In this document: positions 35,933 to 46,335 of the stretch, in pieces
Layout: each line of letters starts with the position of its first letter
Position numbering within the stretch: position 1 is the first letter of the stretch
Assembly: GCA_030159235.1 (NCBI GenBank)
Contig: BSBG01000005.1
Coordinates: forward strand, 62,001 to 126,000
Source: Bacillus safensis
GTDB lineage: Bacteria > Bacillota > Bacilli > Bacillales > Bacillaceae
DNA: 64,000 nt
Direction of reading: 5' to 3'
Position numbers and translations under genes: made by a program
Notes under the pieces: model-generated
What the model saw: only the letters and a program-made list of their open reading frames with translations
The model's database searches: none
What the model was told of the DNA's origin: nothing

Positions 35933-36436
35933 ACGTTCGATCTGCTTTTTTCGTTCAAGCAATACATCTGTCCGGTCACGGAGTCTATGTTTTTCGATTA
36001 AAAATGTATGGGATAAGTTGCTTTCCTGTCCAAAGAGCAGTCCTTCTTTTTGGGCCATTTCTTGGCATAAAGAAAGCAGCGCTTCATCCTTGATCGGCAG
36101 CATCACACTTTCGTAGGGCATGTCTTCATCCATTTTCTTCTTTAGTGTTCTCAGAAGCATCAGAAATGCCTCATCGTCCAGACCAAGATTCAATAATACG
36201 GGGCGGTTTGCTTCTAACAAATGAAGGCTGTTTGAAATGAGCCGTTTTGCTCCTTTTCCATTTCCCCGTCTTTGATGATACAAGGCAACAGCGAGCTGAA
36301 TGAACCCGACCCAATATTCTTTGCGCCGCTCAGGGGGATCTTCCTTCCAATATTCCTCAAGAATTTCATGACACTCAAAATAATCTCTTGTCGTATGAAA
36401 TTCGTGTAAAAAAGCCACGTACGCGTCAGGATACAC
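35912..36436 (-). CDS. ypuF: DUF309 protein YpuF
   Basis: About 174 residues. The frame is open far upstream, but a GTG at 36436, nine bases after AAAAGGAG, gives the usual DUF309 start (MYPDAYVAFLHEFHTTRDYFECHEILEEYWK). The conserved H-E-x-x-E of the helical core is in this segment, with GFIQLAVALYHQRRGN. Function unknown. Convergent to ribT. Confidence 0.82.
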   Translation of the reverse strand: MYPDAYVAFLHEFHTTRDYFECHEILEEYWKEDPPERRKEYWVGFIQLAVALYHQRRGNGKGAKRLISNSLHLLEANRPVLLNLGLDDEAFLMLLRTLKKKMDEDMPYESVMLPIKDEALLSLCQEMAQKEGLLFGQESNLSHTFLIEKHRLRDRTDVLLERKKQIERKKSRGL

Positions 36437-36481
36437 AGCGGTCATCTCCTTTTCCACTCTCAGTCTAACATATTGAAAAGA

Positions 36482-36518
36482 AAAGAAGAAAGAGCGTCCC
36501 TTCGTGAAAGGACGCTCT
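36482..36518 (-). terminator. Terminator of the YjcZ-type gene
   Basis: AGAGCGTCC and GGACGCTCT arms with a T-rich tail on the minus strand. Confidence 0.8.
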
Positions 36519-36524
36519 GTTTCT

Positions 36525-36617
36525 TTAATAAACCCAAGCCGCGCCAACGATGATCAGCAAGATGAAAAGCACGACAATAAGCGCGAATCCTCCGCCGAAG
36601 TTATAGCCATCTCCCAT
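36525..36617 (-). CDS. YjcZ-family tiny sporulation protein
   Basis: A 30-residue peptide, MGDGYNFGGGF followed by a hydrophobic helix (ALIVVLFILLIIVGAAWVY). It is too short for ordinary gene calls. AAGGAGG lies seven bases before the ATG, a terminator follows the stop, and CATAGAATA at 36667-36659 fits the -10 of a mother-cell sigma-E/sigma-K promoter. The glycine-rich head plus single helix is typical of YjcZ proteins found in spores. Function unknown. Confidence 0.82.
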   Translation of the reverse strand: MGDGYNFGGGFALIVVLFILLIIVGAAWVY

Positions 36618-36826
36618 AATGATACGGCCTCCTTTTTCATCAGTTCTGATTACAATGGTATTCTATGTATAAATGCCCTCATTGGTATGGGCGAATCCAC
36701 TGTTTTTCTTGATTTGCCTAGGACATCATGGCCGAAATTATATTGGACGAGAGCTTTGTCCTGTCTTATACTAAAGGTTAGCCGGTGAAACGGTACTTAG
36801 AAGACAGTAGAAATGGTGAGAAAAAG

Positions 36827-37585
36827 ATGCTGGAATATCAGGTGAAAATAGATTCATTCGAGGGTCCTTTGGACTTGCTTTTACATTTAATCAACCGGTT
36901 AGAAATTGATATTTATGATATTCCCGTTGCTAAAATTACGGAGCAGTATTTATTATATGTCCACACGATGAGGGAGCTTGAGCTCGATGTTGCGAGTGAA
37001 TATTTGGTCATGGCTGCAACCCTCCTGAGTATTAAAAGTAGAATGCTTCTTCCAAAACAAGAGGAGGAGCTGTTTGATGAAGATCTGCTCGAAGAGGAAG
37101 AGGACCCTCGAGAAGAGCTGATTGGTAAATTGATTGAATACCGCAAGTATAAAAATGCAGCACAAGAACTAAAGGAACGCGAAGAAGAAAGGCAAAATGC
37201 CTTTACAAAACCACCGAGTGATTTAAGCGAATTTGCAAAAGAATCAGAAGCGAAGGACACAAATTTACACGTAACAGTGTATGATATGTTAGGTGCGTTC
37301 CAAAAGGTATTAAACCGAAAGAAAATAACGAAGCCAGCACCATCAAAAATTACAAGACAAGAAATCCCGATTGAAGACAAAATGAATGAGATTATGAACC
37401 AATTAAGAAAAACAAAAAAGCGGACCAATTTCATGACTCTATTTCAACATGATCAAAAGGAACACCTTGTCGTGACGTTTCTTGCTGTTCTCGAATTGAT
37501 GAAAAATCATCAAATCATGCTAGAGCAGGAAGGAAACTTTGAAGACATTTATATCATAGGGAGTGAAACGATTCATGACGCTTGA
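36827..37585 (+). CDS. scpA: Segregation and condensation protein ScpA
   Basis: The kleisin subunit bridging Smc heads in chromosome condensation. ATG at 36827 (GGTGAG upstream) gives 252 residues, as in B. subtilis; the frame is open 14 codons earlier. N-terminal [39 protein letters not shown] and C-terminal winged-helix region ([14 protein letters not shown]) are typical. Overlaps scpB by 11 nt. Confidence 0.95.
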   Translation: MLEYQVKIDSFEGPLDLLLHLINRLEIDIYDIPVAKITEQYLLYVHTMRELELDVASEYLVMAATLLSIKSRMLLPKQEEELFDEDLLEEEEDPREELIGKLIEYRKYKNAAQELKEREEERQNAFTKPPSDLSEFAKESEAKDTNLHVTVYDMLGAFQKVLNRKKITKPAPSKITRQEIPIEDKMNEIMNQLRKTKKRTNFMTLFQHDQKEHLVVTFLAVLELMKNHQIMLEQEGNFEDIYIIGSETIHDA

Positions 37586-38168
37586 TATCGTGAATTGGAA
37601 AGCCATTTTAGAAGCGCTGCTTTATGCAGCAGGTGACGAAGGCTTAACAAGAAAACAGCTCATGTCTGTTCTTGAAGTAGATGAGTCGGTATTACTCGAC
37701 ATTATGTCTGCCGTAAAGGAAGAATATCAAAAACAAGAACGAGGGATTGAGCTCATTGAATATGCAGATTCATATATGCTGCTGACGAAAAAAGAATACA
37801 GTATTTATTTAAAAAAATTGGTCGAGACACCATCCAAGGGTTTGTCGCAGGCAGCGCTCGAGGTGCTTGCAATCGTTTCTTATAAACAGCCCATTACACG
37901 CGGTGAGGTAGAGGAGATCAGAGGAGTCAAATCAGAGCGTGTGCTTCATAGCTTAGTAGCCAAAGCGCTGCTATGTGAAGTTGGACGAGCTGATGGCCCG
38001 GGACGAGCGATTCTTTATGGGACAACCTCTACCTTTTTAGAGCAATTTGGTTTAAAAGCCTTAGATGAATTACCGCCGCTTCCAGATAATGTGGAAGCAG
38101 ATGGTGTACAAGAAGAGGCTGATCTATTTTTTGAAAACTTCAATCAAACATTTGAAGATATAAAATAG
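37575..38168 (+). CDS. scpB: Segregation and condensation protein ScpB
   Basis: Partner of ScpA with two winged-helix domains, 197 residues from ATG 37575. Signature [32 protein letters not shown] and a conserved acidic tail ([15 protein letters not shown]). Translationally coupled to scpA. Confidence 0.95.
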   Translation: MTLDIVNWKAILEALLYAAGDEGLTRKQLMSVLEVDESVLLDIMSAVKEEYQKQERGIELIEYADSYMLLTKKEYSIYLKKLVETPSKGLSQAALEVLAIVSYKQPITRGEVEEIRGVKSERVLHSLVAKALLCEVGRADGPGRAILYGTTSTFLEQFGLKALDELPPLPDNVEADGVQEEADLFFENFNQTFEDIK

Positions 38169-38202
38169 TTCAAAAGAAGGAAAAACATATGATAAAATAT
38201 AA

Positions 38203-38228
38203 AAAAGATTTTAGGTCTAAAATCTTTT
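38203..38228 (+). terminator. Hairpin after scpAB
   Basis: AAAAGATTTTAG-GT-CTAAAATCTTTT is a perfect 12-bp inverted repeat. The T run is only four bases long, so termination may be partial. Confidence 0.6.
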
Positions 38229-38281
38229 GATGACAGATAAAATGGTGACAAAGCCATGAGGGGAAGGTAAACACGAAACAA

Positions 38282-38761
38282 ATGGCACATATGAATGTAA
38301 AGGCTCAAGTTGATCAAGCAGGCGTCTTTTTATCAAAGGTTGCAATTGAAATGAATGGTTTTCTAAACGAAGCCACCTTATCAAGCTTGAAACGATTAAA
38401 CCCCGAAGCGGAAGCCTATTATTGTGACATATTAAGTACATTACGGAAGCTTGCAGTGTACAGCGAGGATGCAGCAGCAGTTTGTCAGAAAATAGCCCAG
38501 CAGCAAACATTCCCGCAGCAAGCCGCACAGCAGATGCTTCACCGTATTTATCATCAATGTATTGAGGAATTTTTCACGCCGAAAAAGGATACATGGTACG
38601 AAGACAGCCGTTCGGCTTATACAGGAAAAAGCAGCATTGTTTTTCACCATGAAGTATCCGCTGATATGAAACAATTATTTTCTTCATTAGAAAAGGATTT
38701 TTTAGTGATGAGAGAAGAGCTGGAATACACGACATCTCATCAGCAAGTGAACATGGTATAA
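38282..38761 (+). CDS. ypuI: Conserved protein YpuI
   Basis: A 159-residue helical protein with a serine/glutamine-rich middle (QKIAQQQTFPQQAAQQMLH) and no recognised catalytic motif. Place between scpB and dacB matches B. subtilis ypuI. The start is uncertain because GGGGAAGG lies 14 bases or more upstream of ATG 38282. Function unknown. Confidence 0.75.
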   Translation: MAHMNVKAQVDQAGVFLSKVAIEMNGFLNEATLSSLKRLNPEAEAYYCDILSTLRKLAVYSEDAAAVCQKIAQQQTFPQQAAQQMLHRIYHQCIEEFFTPKKDTWYEDSRSAYTGKSSIVFHHEVSADMKQLFSSLEKDFLVMREELEYTTSHQQVNMV

Positions 38762-38769
38762 GTAAGTTT

Positions 38770-38825
38770 AAGGAAGACAAAGGGCTAAAATAAAGAACAT
38801 TTTAGTCCTTTGTCAACAATCTGAA
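38770..38825 (-). repeat. Palindromic repeat, copy B
   Basis: Core 38776-38814 (39 bp). The whole 56-bp block is the reverse complement of copy A with one mismatch in the core. It is inserted between the ypuI stop and its terminator. Confidence 0.85.
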
Positions 38826-38854
38826 GCGTCTCTACTTGTAGAGGCGCTTTTTTT
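38825..38854 (+). terminator. Terminator downstream of ypuI
   Basis: AGCGTCTCTAC and GTAGAGGCGCT arms with a 2-nt loop plus T run, abutting repeat copy B. Confidence 0.82.
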
Positions 38855-38866
38855 ATGGACGAGGCA

Positions 38867-38894
38867 TCATAACTTTTTCAGCTGAGCATACACT
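38867..38894 (+). promoter_or_regulatory. Sigma-E promoter of dacB-spmAB
   Basis: TCATAAC (38867-38873), 13 bp, CATACACT (38887-38894) fits the mother-cell sigma-E consensus closely; dacB is a known sigma-E target. Confidence 0.75.
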
Positions 38895-38918
38895 TGTACA
38901 AAACGGACAAGGACGTGA

Positions 38919-40076
38919 ATGAACATGCCCTATTTAAAAATTGGAACAGCTGTCCTTCTTCTATTTACACTTTTACTGCCTTTTTCCTCACATGCCAAAG
39001 CAGACATTTCATTATCAGTGAGTGCAAGAAGCGCCATTTTAATAGATGGACAGTCAGGCAGAGTCCTATTTGGAAAGGACGAGCACGAAAAAAGAAGAAT
39101 CGCCAGTATTACAAAGATTATGACGGCTGTATTAGCCATTGAATCAGGAAAAATGAAAGACACCGTCAAAGTATCAAAACGTGCGATTCAAGCGGAGGGC
39201 TCATCCATTTACTTAAAGGAAGGGCAGAAGGTGAGCTTAGAAGATTTGACGTACGGGCTCATGCTGCGTTCTGGAAATGATGCAGCTGTTGCCATTGCAG
39301 AGCATGTTGGCGGCAGCTTAGAAGGATTTGTTTTTATGATGAATCAAAAGGCGGCTGAATTAGGAATGGAGAATACGAATTTTCAAAATCCGCATGGACT
39401 CGATGATCATAAAAATCACTATTCATCAGCCTATGACATGGCCATTCTAACAAAATACGCGATGAAGCATAAACAATATCAAAAAATGGCCGGCACAACT
39501 TTCTATAAAGCGAAGACAATGGAAGGCTATTGGAAAAATAAAAACAAGCTGCTCACCGGTTTATACAAGTATTCTACTGGAGGGAAAACAGGATATACAA
39601 AGCTTGCAAAACGCACGCTCGTCTCTACAGCTGCAAAAGGGGATGCTGAGCTGATTGCCGTGACCATAAATGCACCGGATGACTGGAAGGATCATATCTC
39701 TATGTTCGAGTATGCATTTGATCATTACAAAACGTATGTACTTGCTGAAAAAGGAAGGCTTGCTTCGTTAAAAGGAACCTTTTACGAAAAAAAAGCGTTT
39801 ATCAAGCGTGATGTGAACTATATTTTAAATGAAGATGAGAAAAAACTTGTCGAAATTGAAACAGAAATGCTCACTCCTGAAAGGAAATGGAAAAAAAACG
39901 CCGAAACCATCCCAGATGTTGTCGGAAAAATGACGTTTGTATTAGATGGAAAGGTGATCGAGCAAGTACCGATTTTTTATGAAAATAAACGAAACCGCAT
40001 GCCTCAAAAAAGCTTTCAAGAAATGTTTAAGTCTGTCTTTCAGACATCTATAGGCGGATCTTCATGGTCAATCTAA
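38919..40076 (+). CDS. dacB: Sporulation D-alanyl-D-alanine carboxypeptidase DacB
   Basis: The cortex-specific PBP5*, which sets the degree of cross-linking. 385 residues with signal peptide (about 1-28), S63-x-x-K66 (IASITKIM), RSGND and KTG (GGKTGYTK), then a beta-rich C-terminal domain. Overlaps spmA by 13 nt. Confidence 0.93.
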   Translation: MNMPYLKIGTAVLLLFTLLLPFSSHAKADISLSVSARSAILIDGQSGRVLFGKDEHEKRRIASITKIMTAVLAIESGKMKDTVKVSKRAIQAEGSSIYLKEGQKVSLEDLTYGLMLRSGNDAAVAIAEHVGGSLEGFVFMMNQKAAELGMENTNFQNPHGLDDHKNHYSSAYDMAILTKYAMKHKQYQKMAGTTFYKAKTMEGYWKNKNKLLTGLYKYSTGGKTGYTKLAKRTLVSTAAKGDAELIAVTINAPDDWKDHISMFEYAFDHYKTYVLAEKGRLASLKGTFYEKKAFIKRDVNYILNEDEKKLVEIETEMLTPERKWKKNAETIPDVVGKMTFVLDGKVIEQVPIFYENKRNRMPQKSFQEMFKSVFQTSIGGSSWSI

Positions 40077-40651
40077 TATGGGTATTTCTCACTGTCATCG
40101 GTCTTGTTTATGCGATGTTTAATGGAACGATGCAGGAAGTGAACGAGGCTGTATTTAAGGGCTCAAAAGAAGCGGTTACCATTTCAATTGGTCTGATTAG
40201 TGTCCTTGTTTTTTGGCTCGGTCTAATGAAGATTGCAGAAGAGGCAGGGCTGTTAAATTTCTTTAGTAAATTGTGCCGGCCCTTTATTTCGAAGCTATTC
40301 CCGGATATTCCGCCTAACCATCCAGCAATGGGATATATTTTGTCTAATCTCATGGCGAATTTCTTTGGTCTTGGGAATGCCGCTACACCGCTTGGGATTA
40401 AGGCGATGGAGCAAATGAAAGCATTAAACGGTGGAAGAAACGAGGCAAGCCGGTCTATGATTACATTTTTAGCAGTCAACACATCCTCTATCACACTTGT
40501 GCCTACAACCGTCATTGCCATTAGAATGACCTATGGCGCAGATCAGCCGACAGACATTGTAGGACCAACCATTTTGGCGACGCTCATTTCAGGTATCGGT
40601 GCGATTATCATTGATCGTTATTTCCACTATCGCAGAAGCAGGCGGGGGTGA
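40064..40651 (+). CDS. spmA: Spore maturation protein A
   Basis: A 195-residue membrane protein with the nucleoside-recognition (Gate) domain: [25 protein letters not shown] and [16 protein letters not shown]. Needed with SpmB for spore core dehydration. Co-transcribed with dacB. Confidence 0.93.
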   Translation: MVNLIWVFLTVIGLVYAMFNGTMQEVNEAVFKGSKEAVTISIGLISVLVFWLGLMKIAEEAGLLNFFSKLCRPFISKLFPDIPPNHPAMGYILSNLMANFFGLGNAATPLGIKAMEQMKALNGGRNEASRSMITFLAVNTSSITLVPTTVIAIRMTYGADQPTDIVGPTILATLISGIGAIIIDRYFHYRRSRRG

Positions 40652-40655
40652 TCTT

Positions 40656-41192
40656 GTGGCATTTATTAATTGGCTGTCACTTGCTTTGATTCCACTGATC
40701 ATCGCAGGGATTTTGATTGCGGGAACCATTAAAAAGGTACCGACCTATGAAACATTTGTAGAAGGAGGGAAAGAGGGCATTCAAATTGCCTTTTCAATCA
40801 TTCCTTATTTAGTCGGTATGCTTGTGGCAATTACAATATTCCGTGCATCAGGTGCGCTTGATTTTGTCATGGGGCTGTTAAAACCCGTCTTTACAGCGAT
40901 TGGTTTCCCGGCAGAAGTGGTGCCGCTTGCGTTTATTCGTCCGATATCAGGAACGGCTGCACTTGGGATGACATCAGACTTAATTGCAACCTATGGTCCA
41001 GATTCTTTTATTGGCCAGCTTGCAGCTGTTATGCAGGGGTCAACAGATACAACCCTTTACATTTTAACAGTCTATTTTGGAGCAGTCGGTATTAAAAAAA
41101 TGGGCGATGCGCTGAAAGTAGGGTTGTTAGCAGATCTCATTGGTGTCATTGCATCTGTGATTATTGTCAGTTTGTTATTTAGCGGCGCCTAA
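40656..41192 (+). CDS. spmB: Spore maturation protein B
   Basis: A 178-residue Gate-domain membrane protein. GTG at 40656, after GGCGGGGGTG, gives exactly the B. subtilis length. Motifs PTYETFVEGGKEGIQIAFSIIPYLVGMLVAI and RPISGTAALGMTSDLIATYGPDSFIG. Confidence 0.93.
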   Translation: MAFINWLSLALIPLIIAGILIAGTIKKVPTYETFVEGGKEGIQIAFSIIPYLVGMLVAITIFRASGALDFVMGLLKPVFTAIGFPAEVVPLAFIRPISGTAALGMTSDLIATYGPDSFIGQLAAVMQGSTDTTLYILTVYFGAVGIKKMGDALKVGLLADLIGVIASVIIVSLLFSGA

Positions 41193-41208
41193 TCAGGCGC
41201 TTTTTTTT
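41185..41208 (+). terminator. Terminator of dacB-spmA-spmB
   Basis: GCGCCT-AATC-AGGCGC hairpin overlapping the spmB stop, followed by eight T. Confidence 0.88.
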
Positions 41209-41327
41209 ATTTCACGGATGGAAAATCACTTTTTAGCTGAAATTAGACAGACGAAACGCTTATTTTTCCACGAATGCTTGTTTGTTTTAAGTCAAGCAAG
41301 TAAGATAGTACATGAGGTGAAAGACAA

Positions 41328-42062
41328 ATGGAACGTTTACAGAAAGTAATTGCACATGCCGGCGTCGCATCAAGACGAAAGGCTGAAGAATTAATTAAAG
41401 AAGGACGAGTTACAGTTAATGGTCAAACAGTGACAGAGCTCGGAGTGAAGGTGGGCTCTTCAGATAAAATTGAAGTCAATGGATTAAAGCTTGAAAGAGA
41501 AGAACCGGTTTACTTTATGCTCTATAAACCGCGCGGCGTCATTTCAGCTGCTGAGGATGATAAAGGACGTAAGGTCGTCACAGACTTCTTTGATGATGTC
41601 CCGCAGCGCCTTTATCCGATCGGCCGGTTAGATTATGATACGAGCGGTTTGATTTTGATTACAAATGACGGCGAATTTGCCCATAAGCTCATGCACCCGA
41701 AATACGAAATTGATAAAACGTATGCAGCGAAGCTAAAAGGCATTCCATCAAAGGAATTGCTTAGAAAGCTAGAAAAAGGGATCATGTTAGATCATAAAAA
41801 AACAGCACGTGCTCGTGCCAAAATGCTTTCTATCGATAAACGAAAGCAGACATCTATTGTCCAATTAACCATTCATGAAGGCAGAAACAGACAGGTGCGC
41901 CGCATGTTTGAAGCGATTGGTCATGATGTGTTAAAGCTAAAAAGAGAGCAATATGCCTTCCTTCATATTGAAGGCATGAGACCGGGAGAGCGCAGAGAAT
42001 TAACACCGCATGAAGTAAAGCGCCTAAGAGCGATTGCAGATCACGGGAAAAGTGCTTTTTAA
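41328..42062 (+). CDS. rluB: 23S rRNA pseudouridine synthase RluB
   Basis: A 244-residue RsuA-type pseudouridine synthase. N-terminal S4 RNA-binding domain (ERLQKVIAHAGVASRRKAEELI) and catalytic aspartate in GRLDYDTSGLILIT (about residue 105), then MHPKYEIDKTY and EGRNRQVRRMFEAIGH. It precedes the res operon as in B. subtilis. Confidence 0.93.
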   Translation: MERLQKVIAHAGVASRRKAEELIKEGRVTVNGQTVTELGVKVGSSDKIEVNGLKLEREEPVYFMLYKPRGVISAAEDDKGRKVVTDFFDDVPQRLYPIGRLDYDTSGLILITNDGEFAHKLMHPKYEIDKTYAAKLKGIPSKELLRKLEKGIMLDHKKTARARAKMLSIDKRKQTSIVQLTIHEGRNRQVRRMFEAIGHDVLKLKREQYAFLHIEGMRPGERRELTPHEVKRLRAIADHGKSAF

Positions 42063-42152
42063 TTTTCACATAAACTTCAAAAAATGAAGAAGCATCAAAA
42101 GAAGGAGAATGCTATAATTTACCTGAATGTCTATGGGGAAGGGGTACTTCAG

Positions 42153-42683
42153 ATGAAAAAAAGACGGTTTTTCATACGGACGGGCATTCTCCTCGTGATG
42201 CTTGCTGCACTATGTTATACAATGTATAACTCAGTATTTGCCAAACAGGATCGAGTCAAAGAAGGGTCTATTGCGCCAAACTTTGTCCTTCAATCTGTGG
42301 ATGGGGATCGGATTGAATTAAAGGACTTAAAAGGCAAAGGCGTCTTTCTTAATTTTTGGGGAACATGGTGTGGTCCATGTAAACAAGAATTCCCTTATAT
42401 GGCGAATCAATATGAAGTGTTCAAGGATCGCGGTGTGGAAATTGTTGCAGTCAATGTTGGGGAATCCAATATTGCCGTGAAGAATTTTATGGAATCCTAT
42501 GGCGTGAATTTTCCTGTTGCCATGGACAAAGATCGTCAAGTGACAGAGGCATATGATATTACGCCGCTGCCAACCACATTTTTAATTAATCCTGAAGGCA
42601 AGGTAATCAAAGTCATAAAGGGAACCATGACAGAACGTAATGTCTATGAATATATGAATTTGATTAAACCAAAGGGGTCATAG
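42153..42683 (+). CDS. resA: Thiol-disulfide oxidoreductase ResA
   Basis: A membrane-anchored extracytoplasmic thioredoxin that reduces apocytochrome c haem-binding cysteines. ATG at 42153 follows GGAAGGGG; the frame is open 23 codons earlier. Signal anchor about 10-30; active site C73-G-P-C76 in [21 protein letters not shown] box lies at 42113-42118. First gene of resABC. Confidence 0.93.
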   Translation: MKKRRFFIRTGILLVMLAALCYTMYNSVFAKQDRVKEGSIAPNFVLQSVDGDRIELKDLKGKGVFLNFWGTWCGPCKQEFPYMANQYEVFKDRGVEIVAVNVGESNIAVKNFMESYGVNFPVAMDKDRQVTEAYDITPLPTTFLINPEGKVIKVIKGTMTERNVYEYMNLIKPKGS

Positions 42684-42684
42684 A

Positions 42685-44364
42685 ATGAAAGAGGTAAAGT
42701 GCGAGTGTGGGCATATTAATCCAATCGGTACTGTTCTATGTGAATCATGCGGGAATCCCATTGCGGCTAATGAGAAAAATTCTTCAAAGCTGCTTGATAT
42801 GAGATATGACGGCAGTGCGAGACGCTCACAAACATACAACAAAACGATTGTTGATAAAGTATGGAACTTTTTTTCTTCCGTTAAAGTGGGTGTATGGCTT
42901 ATTGTCATCACACTGCTTGCTTCCTCGCTTGGAACCATTTTTCCACAGGAGCGATTTATTCCACCGGGTGCAACTGCTTCTACCTATTATGAAGAGCAAT
43001 ATGGATCGTTTGGCAAGCTGTATTACATCCTTGGGTTCCATGACCTATATAGTTCTTGGTGGTTTTTAGCTTTAGTCGCATCAATCGGAATCTCCCTTGT
43101 CATTTGTAGTCTCGACCGGGTCATCCCTCTTTATCGAGCACTCAAAAACCAAGGTGTGATGAAAAAAGAAGGCTTTATGAGAAGACAGCGTCTGTTCAGT
43201 GAGACAGACAAAACATTAGATCAGCATACATATGAAGGCATCATTAGAGCAATGAAACAAAAGCGTTACCGCGTGCGAGAAGAAAATGGACATATCTTAG
43301 CTGAAAAAGGTCGTTTTTCACGCTGGGGACCTTACGTCAATCACATTGGATTAATCATTTTTCTCATTGGATCTATGCTCCGTTTTGTCCCGGGCATGTA
43401 CGTCGATGAAACGCTGTGGGTCAGAGAAGGGGAAACCGCACCGATCCCTGGCACTGATGGTCAATACTTCTTGAAAAATAATGCGTTTTCAATTGATCGC
43501 TATGAATCTGGAAATGAAAAAGAAGTGTTTGAGAATGCCATTGAAAAAGCTGGCAACGGTCAAGTGGTAAAAAGCTATAAAACCGATGCCATCTTGTATA
43601 AACGCGAAGGAGAAGTTGTATTTGGTGAAAAGCCTAAACTGAAGCAGGTAACTGAACACGATATCAAAGTGAACGAACCGCTCAAGTTTGACAATTTCTC
43701 ATTATATCAAGTGGATTTTAAACAAAATGAACTCGATCAAATGGTCTTTCAGCTGATTCGTAAAGATACAGAAAAATCTTTCGGTACTGTGAAGATTAAT
43801 CTGCTGGAGCCTAAGTCAGAATATGATCTTGGTAGCGGTTACAAAGTTAAGGTGATGAGCTACCTGCCTGATTTTTATTTTGACGATGATGGAACACCGA
43901 GCACGAAAACAAGGAATCCGAATAATCCTGCATTCGTGTTTGAAATGATCTCTCCTGAAAAACCTAAAGGGGAAAAAAGCTTTGTGGCGATTCAAGAGAC
44001 AGTAGAGGGCTCTGATAACAATATATATAAGATGAAGTTTGATCGGGTTGAAACGAAAAACGTCACAGGATTGACCGTTAGAAAAGATTTAACACTCGGG
44101 GTGCTCATCGTAGGCGGGATTATTTTCATGATTGGTGTCGTGCAGGGGATGTATTGGCAGCACAGAAGAATTTGGCTTTCGGCAAAGGATGGAAAAGTAT
44201 TTGTGGCAGGACACACAAACAAAAACTGGTTCGGGTTAAAATCTGATCTCAATGTGTTACTGAGTGACAGTGGCATCAAACAGCCAGTTGATCAAAAAGA
44301 ACTGCCTGATACAACAAGTATCAGCAAAAGCAAGGGGGAAGGATTAGATGGCGGCAGTCAGTGA
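42685..44364 (+). CDS. resB: Cytochrome c biogenesis protein ResB
   Basis: A 559-residue Ccs1-type membrane protein that with ResC exports haem and ligates it to apocytochrome c. It opens with a small zinc-ribbon-like segment ([18 protein letters not shown]), then transmembrane helices near 70-90, 130-150 and 215-235, a large extracytoplasmic domain, and a last helix near 470. One base separates it from resA; overlaps resC by 17 nt. Confidence 0.92.
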   Translation: MKEVKCECGHINPIGTVLCESCGNPIAANEKNSSKLLDMRYDGSARRSQTYNKTIVDKVWNFFSSVKVGVWLIVITLLASSLGTIFPQERFIPPGATASTYYEEQYGSFGKLYYILGFHDLYSSWWFLALVASIGISLVICSLDRVIPLYRALKNQGVMKKEGFMRRQRLFSETDKTLDQHTYEGIIRAMKQKRYRVREENGHILAEKGRFSRWGPYVNHIGLIIFLIGSMLRFVPGMYVDETLWVREGETAPIPGTDGQYFLKNNAFSIDRYESGNEKEVFENAIEKAGNGQVVKSYKTDAILYKREGEVVFGEKPKLKQVTEHDIKVNEPLKFDNFSLYQVDFKQNELDQMVFQLIRKDTEKSFGTVKINLLEPKSEYDLGSGYKVKVMSYLPDFYFDDDGTPSTKTRNPNNPAFVFEMISPEKPKGEKSFVAIQETVEGSDNNIYKMKFDRVETKNVTGLTVRKDLTLGVLIVGGIIFMIGVVQGMYWQHRRIWLSAKDGKVFVAGHTNKNWFGLKSDLNVLLSDSGIKQPVDQKELPDTTSISKSKGEGLDGGSQ

Positions 44365-45526
44365 AAATCTGTTATTTGCAGCTTTTCTATTTTATTTAGC
44401 GGCAGTTCCTTTTTTTGGTGGTGCCATGAAAGGAAAAAAGAAAGAAGACGGACCGCGCAGGAATAAGGCCGCACTCATCGGCATTACGCTCACCATCATC
44501 GGTTTTTTAAGCCAATTAGGCTATTTCATTTCAAGATGGATAGCGTCTGGTCATGCACCAGTCAGTAATTTGTTTGAGTTCACTACAGCTTTTGGCATGA
44601 TGCTTGTGCTTGCATTCATCATTTTATATTTTGTGTATCAAGTGTCTGTACTTGGTTTATTCACACTTCCAATCGCTTTATTGATTATTGCCTATGCAAG
44701 TATGTTCCCATCAGATATTTCACCGCTGATTCCGTCACTTCAAAGTAATTGGCTTTATATTCATGTGACAACAGCAGCACTTGGCCAAGCCATTTTAGCG
44801 ATCAGCTTTGTGGCAGGTGTCATCTTCCTATTAAAGCATGTGGATCAAACAAAGCCAGGGAAGAAGACATTTGGTTTAGAGCTTGTCATGTTTATGATTG
44901 TGGTGACACTTGCATTTATCGCTGTCACGTCTATTTTTAGAATGACAGGTTATGAAGCGACATTTAATTGGGTCGATAAAAATAAAGAAGAAAGTGTGAT
45001 GGTCTATGAGCTGCCAGCTTTAGTCGGACCACATAAAGGCGAGCTTGTGACGCAAGATCGTTTGGAGCCGTTCGTTGACCTGCCGCCTGTTTTTTCAGGT
45101 AGAAAGGTCAATACAGTGCTATGGTCATTTGGCGTCGGCCTAGTTATATACGGACTGATTCGATTAATCATTCGCAAACGACTGAGCGCACTACTTCAGC
45201 CGCTTGTGAAACAAGTGAACTTAGATTTAGTCGATGAAATTGGGTACAGGGCAGTTTCCATTGGTTTCCCTGTCTTTGCATTAGGTGGGCTGATTTTTGC
45301 AATGATCTGGGCGCAAATTGCGTGGACTAGGTTCTGGGGCTGGGACCCAAAGGAAGTATGGGCATTGATTACGTTTCTCTTTTATGCAGCCTATCTTCAT
45401 CTTCGCTTGTCGAGAGGATGGCATGGTGAAAAGTCCGCTTGGCTTGCTGTGATCGGATTCGCCATTATTATGTTTAATCTCATCTTTGTCAATCTTGTGA
45501 TTGCGGGGCTTCATTCTTACGCGTAA
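44348..45526 (+). CDS. resC: Cytochrome c biogenesis protein ResC
   Basis: A 392-residue CcsA-type haem transporter with about eight helices and the WWD-type motif [23 protein letters not shown], flanked by conserved histidines ([10 protein letters not shown]). Forms the system II complex with ResB. Confidence 0.93.
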   Translation: MAAVSENLLFAAFLFYLAAVPFFGGAMKGKKKEDGPRRNKAALIGITLTIIGFLSQLGYFISRWIASGHAPVSNLFEFTTAFGMMLVLAFIILYFVYQVSVLGLFTLPIALLIIAYASMFPSDISPLIPSLQSNWLYIHVTTAALGQAILAISFVAGVIFLLKHVDQTKPGKKTFGLELVMFMIVVTLAFIAVTSIFRMTGYEATFNWVDKNKEESVMVYELPALVGPHKGELVTQDRLEPFVDLPPVFSGRKVNTVLWSFGVGLVIYGLIRLIIRKRLSALLQPLVKQVNLDLVDEIGYRAVSIGFPVFALGGLIFAMIWAQIAWTRFWGWDPKEVWALITFLFYAAYLHLRLSRGWHGEKSAWLAVIGFAIIMFNLIFVNLVIAGLHSYA

Positions 45527-45612
45527 TCACAAGGAAAAGGCCAACTTTTATGAATCAATTCGGCTTTTTGTTAAAATGAATGTAACAACGGAGAAAGCAG
45601 GAGGATTGTCAA

Positions 45613-46335
45613 ATGGAACACACAACTCAAACGAAAATATTAGTCGTAGATGATGAGGCAAGAATTCGCCGCCTTTTAAAAATGTATTTAGAACGTGAAA
45701 ACTATGAAATCGATGAAGCAGAAAATGGAGATGAGGCGATTCAAAAAGGGCTTCAAACGGATTATGACCTCATTCTCCTCGATTTAATGATGCCTGGCAC
45801 AGATGGAATCGAAGTATGTAATCAAATTCGAGACAAAAAAGCGACTCCGATCATTATGCTGACAGCAAAAGGAGAAGAAGCCAACCGCGTTCAAGGATTT
45901 GAGGCAGGGACGGATGACTACATCGTCAAACCTTTCAGCCCGCGTGAAGTTGTTTTACGTGTGAAGGCATTGCTCAGAAGATCGTCTCAAACGTCTTATC
46001 TTAATACTGGGACAACAACAAAGGATGTTCTTGTGTTTTCTCACCTTTCTATTGATCATGATGCACATAGAGTGACGGCTGATGGCAAAGAAGTTAGCCT
46101 CACGCCGAAAGAATATGAGCTGTTATACTTCCTTGCGAAAACACCGGATAAGGTTTATGACAGAGAGAAGCTGTTAAAAGAAGTATGGCAATATGAATTC
46201 TTTGGAGACTTGAGAACAGTCGATACCCACGTCAAACGACTTCGCGAAAAACTGAATAAAGTGTCACCAGAAGCGGCGAAAAAAATCGTCACTGTATGGG
46301 GTGTCGGGTACAAATTTGAGGTCGGCGCTGAATGA
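45613..46335 (+). CDS. resD: Response regulator ResD
   Basis: OmpR-type regulator of respiration and anaerobic genes. Receiver domain with phosphorylated D57 ([10 protein letters not shown]), D13-D14 and K in KPFSPREV; winged-helix output domain ([30 protein letters not shown]). Overlaps resE by ATGA. Confidence 0.95.
   Translation: MEHTTQTKILVVDDEARIRRLLKMYLERENYEIDEAENGDEAIQKGLQTDYDLILLDLMMPGTDGIEVCNQIRDKKATPIIMLTAKGEEANRVQGFEAGTDDYIVKPFSPREVVLRVKALLRRSSQTSYLNTGTTTKDVLVFSHLSIDHDAHRVTADGKEVSLTPKEYELLYFLAKTPDKVYDREKLLKEVWQYEFFGDLRTVDTHVKRLREKLNKVSPEAAKKIVTVWGVGYKFEVGAE

Noticed and set aside
36913-37434. 173-residue minus-strand ORF over scpA, rich in serine
   Set aside because: Antisense artefact of the acidic E/K-rich scpA coding sequence.
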